This document shows, piece after piece, positions 9,554 through 19,188 of a stretch of 23,336 bases of DNA. The notes under the pieces are model-generated. The model saw only the letters and a list, made by a program, of their open reading frames with translations. It had not been told where the DNA came from and did not search any database. The position numbers were made by a program, and so were the translations under genes. Numbering within the stretch: the stretch's first letter is position 1; every line of letters starts with the position of its first letter. Source of the stretch: Pelargonium nanum. Its lineage: Eukaryota > Streptophyta > Magnoliopsida > Geraniales > Geraniaceae. The DNA lies in contig JAYMTF010001449.1 of assembly GCA_036897485.1 (NCBI GenBank), forward strand, positions 1 to 23,336, given 5' to 3'.

Positions 9554-12524
9554 ATGGGGTTGCTGGGTAGTGAGTCTTGTGAGCAATACTCACCTTCAGT
9601 TTCTTCTTTGTTGTCTTCTGAACATGAAATTCTGATAAAGAAGCTCCAGCTCTCCCATGATCCCGATGGCCGCAATCTTGATTCTGAGCTCTTGCTTCGT
9701 GCCATGGAAAATGTCATGCACTATGCCACAACCTCTGAGGTATTTTTGAGTTTTCTCGACTACCCATTACTGTGTTTCTCTTTCGGGCATTTACTCAAAC
9801 AGTTTGTGTGCACTACTTAGATTTGTATTTGTGCATTTATGGCCTATGGGTATTGACAAGAATGGTTTGTTTTGTGTTTTTTGTCATTAATATAGGTCAA
9901 AGGAATGTTATTTACAGATTTACAATTGATGGGTTCTTGTAGGTCCTTATTGATTTTAACAATTAGGTCTAATTTGGGGATTTTGCATTGTCTTCGATGG
10001 GTTAGTCTAATTTAGATTTGAACTTTCATCGATTTCTTGATTGTTATTGATCAATAACTAAGTTCATGTGCTATGGTGCTTGTTTCAGGAGGGTACTGAT
10101 AAGAATTTTGATGCAATTGCAAAGAATAGTATAAGAATTATTGAGTCTGATGGGTTGCAAGAACCACTTGGACGGACAATCTATAAAATTTCCCGCGAGG
10201 TAATTCATATCTCTTACACCATAATTTCCCTTTTCTTGCAAATCATCCGATGTTGATATGTCTTGTAATGGCAGATATTGTGCGAGTGCTTTGGTGAAGA
10301 GAATCTACACACGAGAACGATGATCTTGTTGGATTTGCTAGGGAGTTATAGATGGGATGCAAAGTTGGTTTTAGTACTCGCAGCTTTTGCGACGAGCTAT
10401 GGTGAGTTTTGGTTAGTAATGCAGCTATACCCTCACAATCCATTGGCATTATCTATTGCAATACTCAAGCAGTTGCCTCGTGATCTAAGCGCATTGAAGC
10501 CTCGATTTAAGGCATTGAGATTGTTGGTTAAGACCATGGTGGATGTAACTAAGTGCATCATCGACTTTGAAGGCCTTCCAACTTCATGTGTAAAGATGGA
10601 TAATCCGACATTGGCTGTTACAAAGTCTCATATCTGCGTAGCTGCGTATTGGATCACCAGAAGTGCTATGTCATGCTTTTCTCAAATCACGGACTTGATT
10701 GCCATGAAACCTGAGCAAGTGCATGTTCTTCACCTTCAAACACTTTGCGTATATGTGCAAGAAATTTTTGACATATTATGCTGATATGATATGTAAATTC
10801 ACTTTGCAGCATTCAAATTCAACGGTGATTGCTGCGTGGGAGCTCATAAGTCTGGTATATAGGTTGAGCAGCATACATAGTTGCCTAAAGTTGCAGGTGG
10901 ATGTGTGTCGTGAACAAATAGGTTACTGTTAAGATTTGATTTATAAGCCTTTTTCTTTGGTCTTATGAATTGTGCTCAATCATAATGTTCATCTTTTTCG
11001 TGACTTTCAGAAGTAAAAATGCATCAGATATTGTTGAATCTCTTTAAGGAAACTTATGTCGACAACCAAGAGGTGCTTCACGTGTTGTTTGCTTTCAAGA
11101 ATGACTTCCCTCTCAAGGATTGCTCCTCACAAGCAAAGGTATTTTTTCTTTTACTTTTTCGTATTCCTAGAGAACAAGAAATTAAAGAAAAGTTTGATGC
11201 AAAAAAATATGCTGCATAACAAAGATTCTTGATTGAACATAAACCCTTTATAACAAATTAGATGCAAGCAGTGTTAGTGCTAATAAACTATCAATTTGAG
11301 CTCGATTTTTTCATTTCTTCAACGTTTCACCATTTCCTTTGGGTTCCTTGACAGCTTGGTGTTGATAAACTGAAAAACAAAGTTGTTGTACTACTGATTA
11401 CGAAGCCTGATCTTCACCCATATGAGAATTTGCTCCTCATTCAGCGAGCATATGACAATCCCGAGAACAAGAACTTAAAGGAGAGTTATGAAATTGTATG
11501 GGTTCCCATTTCCTGTTCGGATGCCTGGACTGATGCTGAAAAAAGAAGTTTTGATTCTTTATCCAACACTTTGCCATGGTACTCAATTCAGCAACCATGG
11601 TTACTTAGCTCATCAGTAATAAACTACATAAAACAAGAATGGAACTGTAGGGACGAGGCTGTAATGGTAGTGTTAGATGAACGAGGGGTGGTCACAAACT
11701 CGAATGCTATGGACATGGTTTTGATTTGGGGTGCTAGAGCTTACCCTTTTACGGTTTCAAGAGAAGCAGAGCTATGGGAAGAAGAAAAATGGACCTTGCA
11801 ACTTCTGGTTGATGAAATCGATCCCTTGTTGACTAATTGGGTACTTCTTGATTCTGCCTTATTTTTATCAAGTACTTAGCTTTTTATGAGTCATTTTTGT
11901 GACAAAAGTTGCATTTGATGCCAGGTAGAAGACGGTAGATACGTTTGCATATTAGGAAGTGAAGACTTGGATTGGATCAGAGACCTCAGTGCAAAGGTAA
12001 AAGACATGAAACTCGCTGGCGTGCAGATTGAGATGGTCTTTGTAGGCAAGAAGGATCCAAGTGAACTTGTTAGACACATTCTAGACATCATTGATGCAGA
12101 GAAGCTCTTCGCTTCGTCGCTCTCTCTTGCAAAGGTAAATCTATTTTGGCTACGATTAGAGAGCATGAGAAGGTCAAGAGCCCGACTTGGAAAGATAGCT
12201 GAGACTGATCATATTCTAAAAGAGTTGTCCGAAATGCTAGATTCTAACGAAGGTTGGGCTATAATAGGGAGAGGATCTTCCACAGATATGGTAAAGTTTC
12301 GAGGAAGAGAACTTATGGAGTGCTTGAATCTTTTTCCCGAATGGGGAAAAAACGTGGCGAACTTGGGATTCTTTAGCTCTCTGAGAAATGCACTTGACCC
12401 ACCTTCCCTCGCTGAACCTTGCGGCCATTCTTGCCAAACTATCTATGATGAAAAGTTAGCTCAAGGAACCGTGTTTTGCGAGAAATGTAAGAGGCCTATG
12501 AAGCAATTTGTGGTCTATGAATGA
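9554..12524 (+). CDS. SEO: Sieve element occlusion (SEO / P-protein) gene, copy 1
   Basis: Seven coding exons: 9554-9739, 10089-10199, 10275-10718, 10810-10921, 11011-11138, 11355-11840, 11925-12524. Joined they give 688 aa with every junction in frame and GT/AG introns. SEO proteins are the structural subunits of phloem P-protein filaments that help plug sieve elements after wounding. The N-terminal SEO domain spans about residues 30-250, with DPDGR (about 38-42), YRWDAKLVLVLAAFA (about 121-135) and DVTKCI. A thioredoxin-like middle region (328-489) has PWYS where a catalytic CxxC would be expected. The C-terminal domain carries LDWIRDL and NEGWAIIGRG, and ends in a zinc-ribbon-like cluster, C655-x-H657-x-C659 and C674-x-x-C677. 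Odd points: the start MGLLGSESCEQ differs from the usual SEO start, and the exon 4/5 junction region is about four residues shorter than copy 2. The exon 4 donor (ATAG/GTTACT) was chosen because it matches intron position and phase in copy 2. Confidence 0.9.
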
Positions 12525-13710
12525 ATGCAATCGATGTTATTGCCTAAAGAATCGCCCGTAGGTTTCACTGACTTCGAAAACTGATGTATATCAGAGATTA
12601 GTGTGCTTAAATGTACAAGTTAATATCAGCAAAAGTTTGTAACATATTGAAGCAATAATGAATGTGAAGTTTTGGAGTTCTTTTCTCTTCGTATTCGTGT
12701 TCTTGAAAAACTCAGAAACTGTGCATTAACTTGTAGAGTCTCTTCTTGAGTACAATAAAGGTCGAAAAGCAGTCTTCGTGAGCTCGAAACTGTTCTGGCA
12801 TAATCTTTATATCCGTTAAAGGGACCCAATCTTTCATTGGTGCTCTTTGCTTTCTCTTTTTCTTTTTGCTGTTTCAGCAAATGAAAGATTAGCACATGGA
12901 TTCAATTGATTTATTTGCTTTTGTTTTAGCATATATGATGAAGAATGATGATCACATTTCAGATTGTTTCCTTCTTTTTCTTTTATGTTCTTTACGTAAA
13001 AGAAGAATCCAAGTTCCATATCAAGTCTAGCTTCTTCCTGAATCCTACTGCAATCATGCAGCGTAAATCCCCTGAAAACAAATCAAGATTTACAAAATCT
13101 CTTATATATGCAGTAAAGTTGTAGTTGTCCATTCGTGTTGATTCGTCCTGCTTGTGTCAATGTTGAAAGTTAATTATGTAACATATGAGTCAACACAAAC
13201 ACGACACCTATCATACGTTCGAACAAATGGGTTTGTGCTTACAGGACATGACCTGACCTATCAAGTTTAATGAGATCACGAGCTAGTCCATCATCCTTTT
13301 ACACATGCTCAATGCACATGAATATGATTATGTAGAACCCAGATGGGTTTTACTTTAACACGCCCCATGTGCAAATCCGTATTCGCTTTGCACGTTATTC
13401 GTGCACATGTAATCTGTTTGCATTGTGATGTAATTTTAACAAATTTTATGAGGGTGACAGCATGACTCAAAAATGTACATATTGGTCAATTACCACGTAG
13501 AAGACTAACTCAACCAAAAACTTTAATATTTATACTCTAACACGGCACGAGTTGGGATCCAAATTGACATGCTCCACTCCACCTAAAAAGAGATGGTAAC
13601 TAGAAAAACCTTATGTCCTTGTCAGAAATTCTAGTTAAAACCCTCAAGGCAAGCAAGGTAGCCTAAGTTACTCATTTTTTGCCTTTATTCCAAATCCATT
13701 TTCCATGAAC
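12525..13710. other. Spacer between the two SEO genes
   Basis: No gene seen. The left part holds the SEO1 3' UTR, with an AATAAT near 12653 as a possible poly(A) signal. Short frames at 12626-13019 on the minus strand are low-complexity and unsupported. The right half contains a decayed relative (about 13122-13575) of the element found in SEO2 intron 6. Confidence 0.5.
13122..13575. mobile_element. Decayed relative of the SEO2 intron-6 TIR element
   Basis: The left edge reads GTTGTCCATTCGTGTTG. The right edge, reverse-complemented, reads GGAGCATGTCAATTTGG and then CGTGCCGTGTT. Both resemble the ends of the element at 16651-17243 (GCTGACAATTCGTGTTT...CGTGTT). Internal strings such as AACACAAACACGACACC are also shared in kind. 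Boundaries are approximate and no target-site duplication is clear. Confidence 0.45.
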
Positions 13711-13722
13711 TATAATATATAG
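13711..13722 (+). promoter_or_regulatory. TATA box of SEO copy 2
   Basis: TATAATATATAG lies 79 bp upstream of the ATG at 13790. A transcription start about 30 bp downstream would leave a leader of about 45 nt, normal for a plant gene. Confidence 0.55.
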
Positions 13723-13789
13723 AACTCATGAATGCACTAAACACAACCCAATTCTCTTGTGCATTGTCAGTGATCAACTTTTGGAGTTA

Positions 13790-16700
13790 ATGGCTTTAGT
13801 ACCAGCAGGTGGCAACAAGTTCCAGCAGAGCAGACGTGATCGTCTGATGTTCTCTGCATCAGATGACAATGTGATGATGAACCAAATTCGGGCGACGCAT
13901 GCTCCGGACGGCCGCGAGATTGATGTCAAGCCTCTTCTTTACATCTCCGAGGACATTTTCAAGCGTGGAATTCATGGCATTTCTCATGTATATATATTTT
14001 TGATAATGTACTACTTAAAACATTTTTTGCATGGTTTGATGCAATTTTTTTGTTCTGATATAAGAGTTTTGTGCAGGGAGGACAGTCACAAATAGAGGGT
14101 ATGCTTGATGAAAATAAACTCCAATCTGGTTTCGATGATGTCATGGAGCTTTTGTCCTTCACCATTAATCGAATCAATTGCGAGGTCTTATTCGAACAAA
14201 AATTATATTGTTTACCAATGTATATTCGTTTGATTATGTGAACACAGTATGAAATTACTCTATCCGTCTTAAAATAATTAAGTAACGTGATTCACTTAAA
14301 CTTTTGTTTTTAAATAGTATTCTTTTAGAAAGTTAGTTGCATAAATTATCAATATTTTCTCTATGATAAGTTAGTAAGTATTCTTAAGTTTGTTAAAACA
14401 CATATTGTCCACGGTGATGAATGAGTAAATATACAACACTAACTAACTTTTTTTTTAATATTTAATTTCTCTCAAAATAGAGATGATACACTTATTTTGA
14501 GACAAATAGAGATTGTTTATATAGTCTTGCGATTATATGAATATAATATTTAAATAGTGGGTATGACTACGTTTTTCACGCACTTTCAACAAAAAAAATG
14601 TGTTAAAAATTGGAACCGGATAATTGAACCTATCATATGAGCTCGAACAAGTAATGTTGTACGAACAACATATATCATACAAATTGATGTGACAACACCA
14701 AAATATTTGATATGTAGCAAAAAATCAAAAGGCTTTGTTACTAACTCAAACTGTAAATTTTATAATTTTTAGAGGAAAATGGTGAAACCCAATTTCTGAC
14801 TCCTTAGTTGTTTTATAAAACGACGTATTGTATGATTGATAGAATCGATCATATCGGTTCAATTCACTAATCTAACTTTTAAAATATTACTTTTAAGACT
14901 CACATAATTAAAAATGTTTCAATCGCGTGCGCCTCACTATGAAATAACATCTCAATCGATGTATTTTACAGATTTCGTGCAAGTGTTCGGGTGGCGGAGA
15001 CGCACATTCCATAGCGGTGGGAGTATTCAACGAAGTAACAAACTACTCGTGGGATGCAAAAGTAGTGCTAGCCTTGGCAGCATTTGCTCTAAACTATGGT
15101 GATTTTTTGCTCATCTCCCAACTTCACCTCACCAACCCTCTTGCCAAGGGGATTGCACTCCTCCGGCAATATCCGGACACCGTGAAGAGCCGCGAAATGC
15201 TGAGAGCCAAGTTTGATCCGCTGAACACACTGATCTTGGCCATATTGGATGTGACAAAGTGCATTGTTGACTTCAAGGACCTTCCTCCTCAATATATAAG
15301 CATGGACACTCCTGAAATGTCCGCAGCCATTGCTCACATCCCCACAGCTGTTTATTGGACAATTAGGAGTATTGTGGCTTGTGCTTCTCAAATCATGGGT
15401 TTCATCGGCATGGGTCATCAGTAAGTTATATTGTCAATGAAACTTGAACTCGCGACTTTTCAATGAAAATTGTGTACCTTGAACTCACTCAAGCTCTTTG
15501 ATTTTGTGAAAGGTACGTATCATCAACTACTGAATCTTGGGAGCTATCGAGCTTGGCTCACAAGCTCCGGAGCATGCTCGCTCTTCTTTCTAAAAATCTC
15601 GAGCTATGTCATCGACTGATAAGTGAGTCAAAACAAATTCCAAAAAATCACGCGACAAGTATCACAAACCTTCTTCAAACATTTGTGTTTTTGCAGATGA
15701 GAAGAGACATATTGAAGCATTTCAAGCACTTGTGCGCCTCTTTGACACACCCCATAGTAGCAATTTAAAGCTTCTTACAGCTTTGTTCCACGCCAAGGAG
15801 GACCAGCAACCTCTCTTCAATGGCTCTACTAAAACAAGGGTTTGTTCAAAACCATAGTCTAATGATTGATTCATAAGATCGTTAGTTCTTTTAACATACG
15901 ATTAAACCAATTAAACGGATCAAATTGATGATCTCAATCGACAGACTGATTCAACCTCTACTCAGTTGTTCACAAATCACGAGATTGATTCTAACGACCT
16001 ACTTCTATGCTAAATTTGTTGATCTCAATCAACAGATTGATTCAACCTCTACTCATTTGTTCACAAATCATGAGATTGATTCTAACGACCTAGTTTTATG
16101 CTAAATTTTAACATGTAAAACCCAGGTTACTGTCCATGTGCTGAGAGGCAAGAATGTGCTGCTCCTGATATCCGACCTTGACATCACGCAAGAGGAGATA
16201 TCAATCCTGGAACAAATGTACCAAGAATCGCGGCAACAGGCCACAGAGCATCAGTACGAGGTAGTGTGGGTTCCCGTGCTGGACCGGTCTGTGCCATTCC
16301 ACGAAGAGAGCCAGCTGAGGTTCGAGAGAATCAAAACGGCAATGCCATGGTACTCAGTTGACCACCCGGCCCTGATCGATCCTGCGGTGATAAAGTACAT
16401 GAAAGAGGTGTGGCTGTTCAACAAGAAGCCTTTGCTGGTGGTGTTGGACCCATTAGGGAAGGTTGTGCACAGAAATGCAATTCACATGATGTGGATTTGG
16501 GGAAGCTTGGCCTCACCTTTCACTAGCGAAAGAGAAGAAGTGCTTTGGAAGGAAGAGACTTGGAGGATTGAGTTGATTGCTGATAGCATTGAACAAGCTA
16601 TGATCAATTGGGTATTCTACTAATTCAAAATCTCATTTGTCTTTCGTATAGGACTAGCAATTTAGGTCATAACCCCTAACACGACACCGTAATCCGTGAC

Positions 16701-17912
16701 ACGGCATGAACACAACACGAAATTAAGCGGGTATAGGTTCAGCTTAAAGAAGTTCATGTCGTATTCGTGTTCAATTTTTCAACCCGTTTAATAATTGTGT
16801 CGGTTCGTGTCAAACCCGCGTAACCCGCGTAACCCGTTTGATTAAACGGATTCTTATCATGACAATTGACCCATTTATTATTCAACCCGTTTAGATTTAA
16901 TTATGATTTGTTGTAATCTTCTAGACATGATATTTGTTCTTGAATATTGACATGCCAAGGTCATTTAAACAGGTAGTGGGATCAACAATGGCTCATATAA
17001 GCTAATTGTGTCGTGTCGTGTCAAATGTAAACCTGTTTATAAAATCGTCAATCATGTCGTGTCAGAACAACAGGAACCTAAATATTACACGTGCCTATCG
17101 TGTCGTGTTGTGTCAACCCGCTTGTAAACAGATCGTGTTTGTGTCGTGTAATTCAACCCGTTTAATAAACGGATCAGATTCGTGTCGACTCATTCAACAA
17201 AATACTAAACTTTCAACACGACACAAACACGAATTGTCAGCCCTAGTTTCACGTGAGTTAATGAATCTTGATTGTGTTATAGATAACGGAAGGCAAATAC
17301 ATTTGCTTGTACGGAGGAGAGGACTTGGAATGGATCCGGAAATTCACAGCCACCGCGCGAGCGGTGGCGCAGGACGCCGGAGTGGCGTTGGAGATGCTAT
17401 ACGTCGGGAAGAGCAACCCGAGGGAGAGAGTCCGGCGAATCATCGAGATGATTCAGCGAGAGAAGCTGAGCCACACGCTGGAGGATCCGACTCTGGTGTG
17501 GTTCTTCTGGGTGCGGCTCGAGAGCATGTGGCACTCCAAGGTGCAGAGCGGCAAGAACGTGGAGGACGATCCGATCATGCACGGAATCGCCACCATGCTC
17601 AGCTACGACAGCAGCGACCAGGGATGGGCGGTGATCGGAAAAGGAGGGACCGCCGGCGGGGAGATGGCGAAGGGGAAAGCGGAGGCGATTTTGAAGGGAA
17701 TGATTGATTACGAGATATGGAGAAAAAGAATTGGGGACTTAGGGTTTGTGGAGGCGCTGAATGAGCACTTGCGTGCGATACACACGCCGCACCACTGCAA
17801 CCGCCTGATTCTGCCGCCGACGGCGAGCGGGACGGTGCCGGAGAGAGTGGTTTGTGCTGAGTGTGGGCGGCTCATGGAGAAGTTTATCATGTACCGCTGC
17901 TGCAACGATTAG
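13790..17912 (+). CDS. SEO: Sieve element occlusion (SEO / P-protein) gene, copy 2
   Basis: Seven coding exons: 13790-13987, 14077-14184, 14972-15420, 15513-15622, 15697-15839, 16126-16611, 17283-17912. They give 707 aa with all junctions in frame. The start MALVPAGG, followed by FSASDDNVMMNQI and THAPDGREIDVKPLL, is the canonical SEO N terminus. ISCKCSGGGDAH (103-114) and YSWDAKVVLALAAFALNYGDF continue the N-terminal domain. The thioredoxin-like region (337-498) has MPWYSV and no CxxC. The C-terminal domain has LEWIRKF and DQGWAVIGKG, and ends with C689-x-x-C692 followed by RLMEKF. Exon 6 is 486 nt in both copies, and five of the six intron phases match copy 1; the third differs (phase 2 here, 0 there). 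The exon 2 donor (GAG/GTCTTA) is weak but conserved in position. Introns 2, 5 and 6 have expanded with repeats. The last exon is much more GC-rich than the rest. The pair is a tandem duplicate, probably co-expressed in phloem. Confidence 0.92.
14258..14511. mobile_element. Stowaway-like MITE in SEO2 intron 2
   Basis: About 254 bp with terminal inverted repeats: CTCTATCCGTCTTAAAATAA on the left, and on the right, reverse-complemented, CTCTATTTGTCTCAAAATAA. These ends are close to the plant Stowaway (Tc1/mariner-derived) consensus CTCCCTCCGTCCCAAAATAA. A TA precedes the left end, but the right flank reads AT, so the target duplication is decayed or absent. The interior is AT-rich and non-coding. 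It accounts for about a third of this 787-bp intron. Confidence 0.75.
15930..16109. repeat. 91-bp tandem duplication in SEO2 intron 5
   Basis: Two adjacent copies begin with GATCTCAATC at 15930 and at 16021, the second ending near 16109 just before the acceptor AG. They differ at only a few positions (for example CGACAGACTG against CAACAGATTG). The 286-bp intron is therefore about two-thirds duplicated sequence, against 216 bp in the matching intron of copy 1. Confidence 0.9.
16651..17243. mobile_element. TIR element filling SEO2 intron 6
   Basis: About 593 bp with imperfect ends: GGACTAGCAATTT on the left and, reverse-complemented, GGGCTGACAATTC on the right. TA lies immediately outside both ends (16649-16650 and 17244-17245), a possible TA target duplication. 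The interior is full of CGTGTCGTGTC and AACCCGTTTAAT/AAACGG motifs in both orientations, including a tandem CGTAACCCG. No transposase is encoded, so it is a non-autonomous element; the superfamily is not assigned. The 233-aa open frame that starts inside it (17006-17707) reads SEO2 exon 7 in the wrong frame. Confidence 0.7.
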
Positions 17913-18998
17913 TCGTGTGCTCTGTTTTTCTCTAATTTTCATTGATTTATGTAATTGTGAGATCTAAACTATCTCTATATATATTGCCAAATAATATGGC
18001 ATGATTTGTTTTTCATGAAATATATAAACATTTGTTTATCTCTATTGTGTGGTTTTATATGAACATTTTATCATCACATTTTACTGAAATAGTTATCAAG
18101 TTTCAATTTTTAAGTCCCATGAAGGATTCAGTAGTAAACATATAGTTCAAAAAATTGACTGTCTCAAAAAATTTGACGAATGTACTTTGGATATTTAGAG
18201 GAGAGGATTTTGTAAATGTCAAGAGCACATGAAGAAATCCTCTAAACAATGTCAAATCTTTTCAACTATGTTTCCAGCTCTTTTTGATGAGATGATACAC
18301 TTAGTTTACGTGTCATAATTGTGAATTTTGTTCATTGAAGAATAACTGGTGCACCTGTTACCAAGACAATTTAAACCAAATGGTTTAAACTATTTAAATT
18401 TCGGGGGCAAGTGGTTTAAACTTTTCAGATTTTTTATGAAGTCTCGAGTTTGAGTCTTCCATTGACGGTATGGATGGTATATTTAAATTTATAGGGAAGA
18501 GCTACCCCTATTGTGTGGCTCAATAGATAAAAATTAATTTTAAAAAAAAAACTAATGCATCTGTTTCACTTGTGAGTTCACCTTCGAATCAAAACTAATG
18601 CATAGTCGTGTGTCCTTTCTCATAAAATCACACATTTTTGTGAGCTCTAATTGTTGCTTCTATACTCGCTCGTTTCTGTTCGATTTTCAGTCTCCTCTTT
18701 TTTCAATTGTTAGATAACGTTTGAATTTTATATATATGCCTCAGTTTTAAATTATTTTCGTCCAAGAGAGCTGCGATAATGTAATTTTCGAATATTATTT
18801 TCCAAGAAACATATTTTCAAATACTCAGCAGTTTGATTAAGTTTTATTTCGTTTCAAAGACAATGAACTGCCTATTTCAGTTCATCTTGTGAATCCATTC
18901 AATACATTTACCAAACATCATAATTTTGATAAGTAAATTGCAAAATGAGAGTCAAAATTAGTTTTGTTCGAAAAAAATAGTTATAATAGAAGGAATTA
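17913..18998. other. Spacer downstream of SEO2
   Basis: No gene seen. It contains the SEO2 3' UTR, the SINE-like copy at 18401-18550, and a short direct repeat AAAACTAATGCAT at about 18549 and 18592, flanking 31 bp. The rest is AT-rich and unremarkable. Confidence 0.5.
18401..18550 (+). mobile_element. SINE-like element, copy 2
   Basis: It starts with an A-box-like GGGGGCAAGTGGTTTAAAC, has a B-box-like CGAGTTTGAGTC (18445-18456), and ends with a 3' segment (18494-18535) followed by an A-rich tail. The 3' segment, GGGAAGAGCTACCCC followed by TATTGTGTGGCTCAATAG, recurs in reverse orientation at 8250-8292. Shared 3' segments in opposite orientations at unrelated sites suggest a dispersed retroposon family. 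Target duplications were not confirmed. Confidence 0.6.
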
Positions 18999-19162
18999 AA
19001 ATGTGCCAGGAGACAGGTAACACAGCGCAACAGAAGATACACAGTGCTGTTTAATACTGGCATAGAAGAGTTAACATTCCATTTTTGTATGCTTCGGAAA
19101 CTAGAACATCCCTCACATCAACATCTCAAAGATATCAGAGAGCGTTCACCATAAGAAGCAAC
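18999..19162 (-). ncRNA. H/ACA box snoRNA (second of two)
   Basis: Predicted from structure on the minus strand. A 5' hairpin is closed by TGCTTC (19160-19155) and GAAGCA (19095-19090). Its upper stem is GAAC/GTTC, extended by GCTCTC against GAGGG. An H box follows, fitting ANANNA: ATACAA (19090-19085) or ACAAAA (19088-19083). A 3' hairpin is closed by GCCAG (19061-19057) and CTGGC (19009-19005), with upper stem ACAGC/GCTGT. The ACA box is at 19004-19002, three nucleotides before the predicted 3' end. The 3' pocket strand ACCTGTCTC (19018-19010) is a nine-base perfect complement to a conserved 25S rRNA segment, and the pocket lies 14 nt from ACA, as the H/ACA rule requires. The linker between hairpins is long (about 28 nt). 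The 5' end is approximate. Confidence 0.8.
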
Positions 19163-19188
19163 TTAAAATCATATACAAATCAGTAAAT

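Noticed and set aside
12834-13019. Lys/Ser-rich minus-strand frame of 61 aa
   Set aside because: Low-complexity sequence downstream of SEO1 with no similarity or regulatory context.
15930-16109. Possible CRISPR-like or satellite array
   Set aside because: Only two adjacent units with no spacers; it is a simple tandem duplication in an intron of a eukaryotic gene.
17006-17707. 233-aa plus-strand open frame
   Set aside because: It starts inside a transposable element and then reads SEO2 exon 7 in the wrong frame; its Arg/Gly/Glu-rich composition comes from the GC-rich exon.
18549-18604. Direct repeat AAAACTAATGCAT flanking 31 bp, as a possible insertion scar
   Set aside because: The interior has no transposon ends; the repeat overlaps the A-rich tail of the SINE-like element and may be coincidental.
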